Source: Acidimicrobiia bacterium (GTDB taxonomy: Bacteria; Actinomycetota; Acidimicrobiia; IMCC26256; JAENVU01). Taken from it: a stretch of DNA of 5,235 nt. The notes beneath the pieces were generated by a model, which was not told the DNA's origin, made no database searches, and saw only the letters and a list, made by a program, of their open reading frames with translations. How positions within the stretch are numbered: the stretch's first letter is position 1; the number at the start of each line of letters is the position of its first letter. This document shows, piece after piece, positions 1 through 5,235 of this stretch. The DNA lies in the NCBI GenBank assembly GCA_025357995.1, contig JANYLF010000284.1, forward strand, positions 1 through 5,235, in the 5' to 3' direction. The position numbers and the translations under genes are program-made.

Positions 1-267
1 CTCAGTAGAAACTTCTGGTTCTGCACGATCGACGATCCGTCGACGCTCGCGACGCGCGAGACCATCGGCGTGGATCGCATCATGTTCGAGACCGACTACC
101 CCCACGGCGACGGCACCTGGCCCGACTCGCAGGACGTCTTCGACACCGTGTTCGGCGCGCTACCGACAGACGAGATCGCGAAGATCAGTCACGAGAACGC
201 GGCCGCGCTGTTCCGCCATCCGTTGCCACCCGCCGGGAGCCCACACGCGATCGGACTCCGGAGTTAG
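1..267 (+). CDS. Amidohydrolase-2 family metal-dependent hydrolase, C-terminal fragment (5' end outside window)
   Basis: The frame is open from base 1 and encodes 88 residues before a TAG at 265-267. The start lies left of the window, so this is only the last part of a protein that is usually 300-400 residues long. The diagnostic stretch is IMFETDYPHGDGTWPDS (residues 27-43). In the TIM-barrel amidohydrolase-2 family the Asp of this (E/G)TDYPH segment (here D32) belongs to the metal/catalytic site at the end of a late beta strand. It is followed by a typical helical tail with an 'ISHENAAALF' segment (62-71), the usual 'xxxNAxxLF' ending of the family. These enzymes hydrolyse or decarboxylate cyclic or carboxylated small molecules in the cytoplasm; the substrate cannot be read here. 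The gene converges on the methyltransferase gene and their stop codons overlap. The family call is firm and the reaction is unknown. Confidence 0.85.
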   Translation, partial: LSRNFWFCTIDDPSTLATRETIGVDRIMFETDYPHGDGTWPDSQDVFDTVFGALPTDEIAKISHENAAALFRHPLPPAGSPHAIGLRS

Positions 268-995
268 CGCAGCTTCTCCCATACCGAGATGTGCTTCCGG
301 CTCTCGCTGGTGAACGGTGTCCGGTCCCAGCCGGCCCATCGCTCACGCAGTGTCATACCCGCGAGCCGGGCCATCAGGTCGAGCTCGCCAGGCCAGACGT
401 ACCGGAACGGAATCGAGAACTCGTGCCATTCCCTGTCGACCTTGTAGAGGTGATGCGAGGCGGAGGCTTGCGTGGCGATGTCGTACTCGTCGAAACCAAG
501 GTGCGTGGGCGTCACGGTGAACGCGCGCACCGTCTCGCCGGGGGGTAGACGCTGCAGATCGGGCACAGAAACCTCGATCACGAAGCAACCCCCCGGCTCG
601 AGGTGCGCGGCGACGTTCCGGAAGCAGTCGACCTGCTCATCTTGCGTCGTGAGGTTGTTGATCGTGTTGAACACCAGGTACGCGAGGGAGAACGTGCCCT
701 CGACGCGCGTCGCGGCGAAGTCGCCCATGGTCACCGCAACCGCGTCGCCGCCCGGCTTCCTTCGCAGTTGGTCGACCATCGCCAGCGAGAACTCGATGCC
801 GGTGACGCGAAGACCGCGAGCCGTCAGCGGAAGGGCCACCCGGCCCGTACCGATCCCCAGCTCGAGCGCCGGGCCGTCGCCCGCGAGCTGCGCCAAGAAG
901 TCGACGGCGGGATCGAGGTTCTCGGGCAGATACATCTCGGCCACGGTCGCGTCGTAGTACTCCGCGGTCCAGCCGTCGAAGTGGTTGTCGGTCAC
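264..995 (-). CDS. Class I SAM-dependent methyltransferase
   Basis: A 243-residue cytoplasmic protein with the Rossmann-type methyltransferase fold. Motif I is ALELGIGTGR (43-52), the glycine-rich SAM loop. The acidic end of strand 2 is E68 in VTGIEFS (64-70), expected to bind the ribose hydroxyls. GDF (91-93) is the likely adenine-contacting segment, and LEPGGCFVIEV (132-142) is the post-motif strand usual in the Methyltransf_25/11 type. The C-terminal part (about 143-243) is beta-rich and probably forms the acceptor pocket; the acceptor is unknown. I chose GTG at 995 because the protein then begins just before the conserved FDGWTAEYYD segment. AGGG lies 8 bases upstream as a weak ribosome site. 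The frame remains open to 1397, but that extension is arginine-rich and overlaps the DoxX-like gene. It is the last gene of the minus-strand run, 41 bases after that gene. Small-molecule methylation is likely but inferred. Confidence 0.88.
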   Translation of the reverse strand: MTDNHFDGWTAEYYDATVAEMYLPENLDPAVDFLAQLAGDGPALELGIGTGRVALPLTARGLRVTGIEFSLAMVDQLRRKPGGDAVAVTMGDFAATRVEGTFSLAYLVFNTINNLTTQDEQVDCFRNVAAHLEPGGCFVIEVSVPDLQRLPPGETVRAFTVTPTHLGFDEYDIATQASASHHLYKVDREWHEFSIPFRYVWPGELDLMARLAGMTLRERWAGWDRTPFTSESRKHISVWEKLR

Positions 996-1036
996 GCCGT
1001 GGACCCTAGAACCGCGCAGTGTGTGTCTCGACGCCT

Positions 1037-1447
1037 TTATCGCGCGCCGCGGGCCACCTTGAGCGCGCCCCAGAGCATCGGAAGTTGCAGTGGCACGCGC
1101 GCCCAGTTGAGCGCAGCCGAGTTCATCGGGGGTTTCGCATCGGGGATTCCGCCGTCCAGCGCGACCTGCCAATTGGCGGGCCACACCGCGAGGATCGTGG
1201 CGAATGACGCCACGCCGCCCGCGCGTCGTGTCTTCGGTCGTGCCATGAGGACCGCGCACGTGAGTTCGGCGACACCACTCGCGTACGTCCACGCGCGCGC
1301 CGGTCCGGGCATCCACCGCGGCACGATCGGGTCGTAGAAACCTGGGTTGGTGAAGTGCGTGACGCCCGCACCGCCCATCAATCCGAGCATGCCCCAAGGC
1401 GTAGTCCGCAGCGCTCCGCGCCCGGCCGTATTCGTGGTCTGATTCAC
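1037..1447 (-). CDS. DoxX-like small integral membrane protein
   Basis: A 136-residue hydrophobic protein. It carries the DoxX-like signature: GGAGVTHFTNPGFYDPIVP (25-43) with W45 and P47, then SGVAEL (57-62), WPANWQ (89-94) and RVPLQLPMLW (117-126). Hydrophobic segments at about 17-31, 54-70, 76-93 and 118-132 suggest four membrane-spanning helices with short loops. Family members sit in the cytoplasmic membrane. Some have been linked to quinone or thiol redox chemistry, but most have no defined role, so no reaction is assigned. The GTG start at 1447 shares four bases with the TGA of the upstream P450 gene (GTGA), which suggests translational coupling. An ATG at residue 20 is a weaker alternative because it would clip the first helix. 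The frame is open further upstream (to 1819), but there it is an arginine-rich shadow of the P450. Confidence 0.82.
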   Translation of the reverse strand: MNQTTNTAGRGALRTTPWGMLGLMGGAGVTHFTNPGFYDPIVPRWMPGPARAWTYASGVAELTCAVLMARPKTRRAGGVASFATILAVWPANWQVALDGGIPDAKPPMNSAALNWARVPLQLPMLWGALKVARGAR

Positions 1448-2640
1448 GCGGCGTCGAAGCGGACTGGGAGGGTGGTCGGCGAGCGGAAGCGCTCGCCGTG
1501 GATGTGCACGTCGTCGGCGTCCCAGCGATCGGGATCCGGACGCAGGTTGGGACAACGGTCGAACAACCGGTTTACTGCGGTCGCCATCTCCATGCGCGCG
1601 AGGTGCATGCCCAAGCACATGTGCACACCGTGCCCGAACGCGATGTGGGGCAGGGGCTCGCGGAAGATGTCGAAGTCGTCCGGACGATCCCAGCGCGTCT
1701 CGTCGTGATTCGCGGATCCGATGTTGACGGTCACGAACCCACCCTTCGGAATCGTGACGCCGGCGATTTCGGTATCGGCCGCGCACTCGCGCGACGTGAT
1801 GAGGAGCGGGCCTTCCCATCGGATGGACTCTTCGATGGCCTGAGGCATGAGCTCGCGGTTGGCGCGCAACGCGTCGAACTGGTCAGGGTTACTGAGCAAC
1901 CCGTGGAGGAAGCTCCCCGTGGCGCGGTAGGTCGTCTCCGCTCCGGCCGGTAGCAGCAGTCGTAAGAACGAGAAGATCTCCTCGTCGCCGAGTCGCTCGC
2001 CGTCGAGCTCGGCCACGGTGAGCTCACTGATGATGTCCGTCCCAGGACGGGCGCGACGCTCGTCCATGATGCCGGCGAAGTAGTCGCGCAACTCCTCGCT
2101 CGCGAGGATGCCTTCTTCCGGTCGGACCGCCACGTTGATGACGGCGAGCGCGCGTGGATGGAAGAACGAGTGGTCCTCGCGCGGCAACCCGAGAATCGCG
2201 GCGATGACCTGCGCGGGATAGTGATACGTGAACTCGCTCACCAGGTCGGCTTCGCCGCGCGTCGCGAATCCGTCGATCATGTCGTCGACGACCGGCACGA
2301 CCAGATCTTCGTCCCAGTGCGCAAGCGTGCGCTGGCGGAAGGCCTGCGCGACCAGTGCACGCAGGCGGCGGTGTTCGGGCTCGTCCATTCCCACGAGCGG
2401 GTACGGACCCATGACGACGCTCATGAACTCACGGATCGACCCCGAAGGGAACGCGACATTGTCGCGCATCACTTGGGAGACCAACTCGTACGAATACACC
2501 TCGTAACCGCCGACGGCCATCAGCTCGACTGGTGCCTCCGTGCGCTTGGCCCAGAACGCCGGATATGGGTCACGGACATCGCCCGCGACCCCGGTGAACT
2601 GCGACATCGGATCAAACGGGGCATCCACGGAAGCTGACAT
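1444..2640 (-). CDS. Cytochrome P450 monooxygenase (soluble bacterial CYP)
   Basis: A 398-residue protein, the usual length for a soluble bacterial class I P450, with no membrane anchor. All the hallmarks are present. The C-helix region is DEPEHRRLRALVAQAF (86-101). The I-helix oxygen-activation motif is AGAETT (232-237), with the acid-alcohol pair E235/T236. The K-helix ExxR is E271-S-I-R274. The heme loop is FGHGVHMCLGMHLAR (335-349), with C342 as the axial thiolate. It should insert one oxygen atom into an organic substrate using electrons from a ferredoxin and reductase; neither partner is encoded here, so redox supply must come from elsewhere. The LLLPAGAETTYRATGS stretch and the DDVHIHGERFRSP tail resemble actinobacterial CYPs, but I cannot name a CYP family or substrate. 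The ATG at 2640 has a weak AGG nine bases upstream and lies 25 bases after the FGGY kinase stop. It overlaps the DoxX-like gene by four bases. Confidence 0.96.
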   Translation of the reverse strand: MSASVDAPFDPMSQFTGVAGDVRDPYPAFWAKRTEAPVELMAVGGYEVYSYELVSQVMRDNVAFPSGSIREFMSVVMGPYPLVGMDEPEHRRLRALVAQAFRQRTLAHWDEDLVVPVVDDMIDGFATRGEADLVSEFTYHYPAQVIAAILGLPREDHSFFHPRALAVINVAVRPEEGILASEELRDYFAGIMDERRARPGTDIISELTVAELDGERLGDEEIFSFLRLLLPAGAETTYRATGSFLHGLLSNPDQFDALRANRELMPQAIEESIRWEGPLLITSRECAADTEIAGVTIPKGGFVTVNIGSANHDETRWDRPDDFDIFREPLPHIAFGHGVHMCLGMHLARMEMATAVNRLFDRCPNLRPDPDRWDADDVHIHGERFRSPTTLPVRFDAA

Positions 2641-2665
2641 GGGTGTCAGCCTAGAGCCAATACAT

Positions 2666-4012
2666 TCAGGCGGAGAGCACCAGGAAGCGTTGGTATCGCT
2701 GCTCCAGCGCCTCGGCCCACGAGGCGTCGGGCTCGACGGTTCTCCCCGCGCGAGCCCAGCGGCGGGCGTCGGTCATCACGCCATCCTCGAGACCGGCCGC
2801 AAGACGCGCGAGGAAGGCCGAACCGAGCGCGGCTCCGTCCGGAACCGCGGTGCATTGCACGGGCAAGCCGGTGCAATCGGCGACGGCCTGAACCCACTCC
2901 TCGACGCGCGTGCCGCCGCCGGTCGCGATGATCCGCCGCGGGGTCACGCCGTGCGCGGTGGCGACGGCGTCGATCATGCGCCGGGTGACAAATCCAGAGG
3001 CTTCGAACGTGGCCCGACGAATCGCGGCATCGTCGTGCGTGAGGTCCAGGTCGGCGAGCATGCCGCGCCGGTGCGGATCGTGCAGCGGCACGCGTTCGCC
3101 GCGCGGGTACGGCGCCCAAACCGGTATGCGGTCCCGATTCGGCGCGGCGTTGGGCGCGGTCGCACCCATCGTGCGCGTGGCCCAGTTGATGAACAGCCCA
3201 CCCGCGTTGCTCGGCCCTCCGGCGAGGAACAGATCGGGTTCGGTGAAGGGCATCACCCAGTAGTCATCGATTGCGTCGTGACGCGGCGTCACCGTGTTCA
3301 CGATCAGTGTGGTGCCCATGAGAATGAGCACGTCGCCCACGGCGTTCGCTCCCGCCACGATCTGGTCGGTGAGCACGTCGATACATCCGGGGGCGAGCAC
3401 CGGCCCGTCGGGCCCGCCGATGTGTCCACACGCCCAACCGGTCGGCACGATCCGCGGCAGTTGATCGACAGTGATGCCCACGCCCTCGGCGACGCCTGGA
3501 TCCCACTTCGTCCAGTCGAACAACGGGTAGGTCACGCTGGCGGTCGTGGTGTCCAGGACCGCCTCGCCCGCCAGGGCGTGATTGGCCATCGTGGTCGCGG
3601 GCCAATACGCGGCCGCAGCGGGCGCGGCAGCTTTCGCCCACCGGAGGAAGCTCACGAACTCGCCGGTCTCCGCCGGATTCCCGCTGCTCGCTTCTCCCTC
3701 GCCTCGCGCGTCGCCGTACAGCAAGCCGGGCGTGAGCGGCGTCCCCTCGGCGTCGACGGCCGCGAGCGACGGCACCATCGCGCACACGCTCACCCCGGCG
3801 GGCGCTTCTTTCAGATCCAGGGCGGCGAGCGCAGCACGAGGACCGTCGCGCCACGCTTGCGCAGGGTCGTGCTCGAACCGATTCGCGGCGGGAATCCGAA
3901 TGTCGTGAGGGATCCGTGATTGCGCGACCACCGTGCCGTCTTCGTCGGCGGCGATCGCCTTGACCGACGATGTCCCGATATCGATCCCGACGGTGAGTGG
4001 TGACGTCATCAC
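2666..4012 (-). CDS. FGGY-family carbohydrate kinase (xylulokinase/gluconokinase-like)
   Basis: A 448-residue ATP-dependent kinase of the FGGY family (ASKHA fold), which phosphorylates sugars or polyols in the cytoplasm. The N-terminal phosphate-binding motif is VGIDIGTSSVKA (8-19). FEHDPAQAW (46-54) matches the 'EQDP..W' region of the family. The putative catalytic base is D212 in APGCID (207-212), aligning with the family 'GxHD' position, and is followed by GDVLILMGTT (226-235). The C-terminal domain has LAGGPSNAGGLFINW (263-277), the adenosine-site motif ATGGGTRVEEWVQAVAD (363-379) and PDGAALGSAFLA (391-402). It is slightly shorter than the usual 480-520 residues. Substrate-determining positions cannot be interpreted by eye, so no sugar is assigned. 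The start is GTG at 4012 or ATG at 4009 (adjacent codons). The first overlaps the upstream phosphatase stop as GTGA and the second as TGATG, so coupling is likely either way. Confidence 0.93.
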   Translation of the reverse strand: MMTSPLTVGIDIGTSSVKAIAADEDGTVVAQSRIPHDIRIPAANRFEHDPAQAWRDGPRAALAALDLKEAPAGVSVCAMVPSLAAVDAEGTPLTPGLLYGDARGEGEASSGNPAETGEFVSFLRWAKAAAPAAAAYWPATTMANHALAGEAVLDTTTASVTYPLFDWTKWDPGVAEGVGITVDQLPRIVPTGWACGHIGGPDGPVLAPGCIDVLTDQIVAGANAVGDVLILMGTTLIVNTVTPRHDAIDDYWVMPFTEPDLFLAGGPSNAGGLFINWATRTMGATAPNAAPNRDRIPVWAPYPRGERVPLHDPHRRGMLADLDLTHDDAAIRRATFEASGFVTRRMIDAVATAHGVTPRRIIATGGGTRVEEWVQAVADCTGLPVQCTAVPDGAALGSAFLARLAAGLEDGVMTDARRWARAGRTVEPDASWAEALEQRYQRFLVLSA

Positions 4013-4758
4013 GTCCGCGCTTGCTCGCGCGGTTTGGCAGGGGCGAGAGCCGCGAGGACTTCGTCGTGGAGGATGGCGTTGCTCGAGACCGCGCTGCCGC
4101 CACCGGCGGTGCGATCGCCCTCGAGGTTCGTGAACCGTCCTCCGGCTTCTTCGACGATCACGAGGAGCGGCGCGAGATCCCAGAGGTTCACGATCGGCTC
4201 GGCCGCGATGTCGGCCGCGCCTTCAGCGACCAGCATGTGTTGCAAGAAATCGCCGACGCCACGACTGCGCCACACCGAGTGCAACAGATCGATCATCGGC
4301 TGCGCGGTCGTCCGATACTTCGTCCACGACGGGAGGTCGGAGTAACACAGCAGGGCATCGGCCAGATCCGAAACACCCGACACGTGGATGGCGCGTCCGT
4401 TCGCGAAGGCACCCTCCCCGCGGGCCGCATACCAACGCATGTGGAGCGCGGGCGCCGACACCACGCCTACCGTGAGCTCACCGTGTTCTTCAAGCGCGAT
4501 CAACGTTGCCCAGATCGGAACGCCGCGCACGTAACTCGCGGTGCCGTCGATCGGATCGATGATCCAACGGCGTTGACTACTGCCCCCGTCGTTGCCAGCA
4601 TCGGTGTCCCCGAACTCTTCGCCGAGCACCGCGTCACCGGGGCGCGCGGCCTGAATACCGTCGCGGATCAACACCTCGGCGGCGTGGTCGGCTTCGGTCA
4701 CATGGGTCGTATCGGGCTTGCGCTCGATGCGCAGATCGTGGGCACGAAAGCGACCCAT
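4009..4758 (-). CDS. Inositol-monophosphatase-family phosphatase, HisN-like; N-terminus probably incomplete
   Basis: 249 residues from the only in-frame ATG. Metal-site motifs of the Mg-dependent IMPase superfamily are clear: GEEFG (46-50, with E47/E48), WIIDPIDGTASYVRG (65-79, with D68 and D71) and NLWDLAP (191-197, with D194). KPDTTHVTEAD (14-24), GVPIWATLIAL (79-89), VGDFLQHMLVAEGAADIAAEP (168-188) and EEAGGRFT (203-210) resemble the actinobacterial histidinol-phosphatase (HisN) branch more than classical SuhB. It should remove phosphate from a small cytoplasmic phosphate ester: histidinol phosphate, inositol phosphate or a related compound. No other his genes are nearby, so a role in histidine synthesis is uncertain. 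Compared with the common TKNFVRG after DPIDG, this protein has TASYVRG. The family's first helix is encoded just upstream of this ATG (see 4759-4877), so the annotated start is probably not the ancestral one. It is the first gene of the minus-strand run. Confidence 0.85.
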   Translation of the reverse strand: MGRFRAHDLRIERKPDTTHVTEADHAAEVLIRDGIQAARPGDAVLGEEFGDTDAGNDGGSSQRRWIIDPIDGTASYVRGVPIWATLIALEEHGELTVGVVSAPALHMRWYAARGEGAFANGRAIHVSGVSDLADALLCYSDLPSWTKYRTTAQPMIDLLHSVWRSRGVGDFLQHMLVAEGAADIAAEPIVNLWDLAPLLVIVEEAGGRFTNLEGDRTAGGGSAVSSNAILHDEVLAALAPAKPREQART

Positions 4759-4877
4759 CGTGAGCGCGTCGGCGGCGTCGACGAGCTCGAGGGCGAGGGT
4801 CAGATCCGGGTTGATGCCCGCACGATATCGAAACTGCCTCGGACCATTGACGAGGTCGACGGTTCGAGCTGAGCCAT
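4759..4877 (-). other. Coding-like 5' extension of the phosphatase gene without an in-frame start; probable frameshift
   Basis: Directly upstream of the ATG at 4758, the same frame encodes PDLTLALELVDAADALT (4809 down to 4759). This reads as the amphipathic first helix that precedes MGRFRA in HisN-like proteins. The frame stays open to a TGA at 4945-4947 but contains no ATG, GTG or TTG; the only CTG codons are at 4803 and 4917. In another frame, an ATG at 4877 opens MAQLEPSTSSMVRGSFDIVRA and stops at 4800. Adding one base around the GGG run (4817-4819) would join this peptide in frame to INPDLTLALELVDAADAL. GC at third positions is higher in the 4877 frame (17 of 25 codons) than in the frame opened by the ATG at 4888. 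I infer a one-base deletion or sequence error. Initiation at a non-standard codon or at 4758 remains possible. Confidence 0.55.
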
Positions 4878-4886
4878 GCTGGGTGC

Positions 4887-5235
4887 ATGGTTCGTCCTCA
4901 CCTCCTTGCCGCGACAGGTCTGTCCGTCGTGATCGTGGCGACGGTCACGCTCGCGGCGTGCAGCTCGGATTCGTCGAAGCCCACCGCGAAGGCCAAATCC
5001 CATACCTCCACCACCACCCGTCCGCGTCACGGATCGAGTACCACCAACTCGGCGCCCAGTGCCACCTCGACGCCCGCGAACTCGACGTCGACGGCACCCG
5101 CGACCTCGGCGACCACCGCGCCGCCGACCGCTGCAGGAACTTGCGGCGCCCGGGCCGGTGCTATCTACGCGGCGATTCAGGGCGGGGATCTCGGACCGGT
5201 GCCGCTGGCGAAGTACACGATCTCGGACTGTCGGA
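4887..5235 (+). CDS. Putative secreted lipoprotein with Thr/Ser/Ala/Pro-rich linker (3' end outside window)
   Basis: An ATG at 4887 opens a frame that stays open to the right edge (116 complete codons). Residues 1-25 form a lipoprotein signal peptide: a short n-region with R3 and H5, a hydrophobic core LLAATGLSVVIVATVT (6-21) and the lipobox LAAC (22-25). C25 is the expected lipidation site, so the mature protein should be anchored on the outer face of the cytoplasmic membrane. Residues 26-84 are a low-complexity linker of Thr, Ser, Ala and Pro with a few basic residues. A folded domain appears to begin near C86 (CGARAGAIYAAIQ), with C115 in ISDCR as a possible disulfide partner. I do not recognise this domain. 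It is transcribed away from the phosphatase run, and the two 5' ends are almost on top of each other. No good ribosome site precedes the ATG, so a leaderless or weakly initiated message is possible. Confidence 0.8.
   Translation, partial: MVRPHLLAATGLSVVIVATVTLAACSSDSSKPTAKAKSHTSTTTRPRHGSSTTNSAPSATSTPANSTSTAPATSATTAPPTAAGTCGARAGAIYAAIQGGDLGPVPLAKYTISDCR
4898..4907 (-). promoter_or_regulatory. Strong Shine-Dalgarno-like sequence for the minus-strand run
   Basis: Read on the minus strand this is AAGGAGGTGA, a near-perfect complement to the 3' end of 16S rRNA. A second GAGG follows, 7 bases before an ATG at 4888. Another ATG lies at 4877. Neither ATG is in frame with the phosphatase as sequenced. 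On the plus strand the same bases encode residues 4-7 of the lipoprotein, so the match could be chance, but its place just ahead of the first gene of the run favours function. If real, the leader of the run overlaps the lipoprotein coding sequence. Confidence 0.4.

Noticed and set aside
996..1036. Possible terminator or promoter between the DoxX-like and methyltransferase genes
   Set aside because: The 41 bases show no convincing hairpin with a T run and no clear -35/-10 pair; read-through is the simpler view.
603..1337. 244-codon plus-strand open frame over the methyltransferase and DoxX-like genes
   Set aside because: Its composition is low-complexity and Arg-rich, no motif is visible, and it spans two real minus-strand genes.
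996..1397. N-terminal extension of the methyltransferase frame up to an upstream start
   Set aside because: The extension is Arg-rich, overlaps the DoxX-like coding sequence in another frame, and precedes a clear family N-terminus at GTG 995.
1448..1819. Upstream extension of the DoxX-like frame into the P450 gene
   Set aside because: The translated extension is an arginine-rich shadow of the P450 heme-loop region, and the GTG at 1447 gives a normal family length.
2641..2665. Possible regulatory site between the kinase and P450 genes
   Set aside because: Only 25 bases, with a weak AGG ribosome site and no repeat or hairpin visible.
2540..3919. 459-codon plus-strand open frame antisense to the FGGY kinase
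   Set aside because: It is rich in Arg, Gly and His with no recognisable domain, and covers the kinase and the start of the P450 exactly antisense. It is a typical shadow of high-GC coding sequence; the minus-strand proteins have unmistakable motifs.
3997..4872. 291-codon plus-strand open frame opposite the phosphatase
   Set aside because: It has no recognisable domain and mirrors a gene with intact IMPase motifs.
4634..4888. 84-codon minus-strand frame that begins at the ATG best placed for the strong ribosome site
   Set aside because: Past its first residues it is a run of arginines antisense to and out of frame with the phosphatase, with AT-rich third positions. The start site is worth attention but the full frame does not look like a protein.

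Overview
The base composition (strongly GC-rich with GC-rich third codon positions), the GTG starts, the tightly packed genes and the gene families all suggest a high-GC actinomycete-type bacterium. An Acidimicrobiia-like or mycobacteria-like lineage is my guess, because the P450, amidohydrolase and Thr/Ser-rich lipoprotein resemble proteins common there. This placement is inference; no marker gene is present.

Layout: (1) 1-267, plus strand, is the C-terminal end of an amidohydrolase-2 family metal-dependent hydrolase that enters from the left. (2) 264-4758 (coding signal continues to about 4877), minus strand, is one compact run of five genes. In transcription order they are a HisN-like inositol-monophosphatase-family phosphatase, an FGGY-family carbohydrate kinase, a cytochrome P450, a small DoxX-like membrane protein and a class I SAM-dependent methyltransferase. 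Two junctions are 4-base GTGA overlaps and the other two gaps are 25 and 41 bases, so a single transcript is likely. (3) 4887-5235, plus strand, is the start of a divergently transcribed lipoprotein that runs off the right edge.

The run joins a sugar/polyol-type kinase and phosphatase with an oxidation (P450) and a methylation step, and the convergent amidohydrolase may add a hydrolytic step. This looks like a small catabolic or tailoring module, but the substrate cannot be read from the sequence and no complete known pathway is recognised. There is no tRNA, rRNA, CRISPR array, insertion sequence or convincing terminator, and no non-coding stretch above 300 bases.

The most notable anomaly is at the 5' end of the run. 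The conserved first helix of the phosphatase is encoded upstream of its only in-frame ATG (4758), but that open frame contains no ATG, GTG or TTG. A credible start lies in another frame. The pattern fits a one-base frameshift near 4817-4819, either a sequence error or a real lesion.
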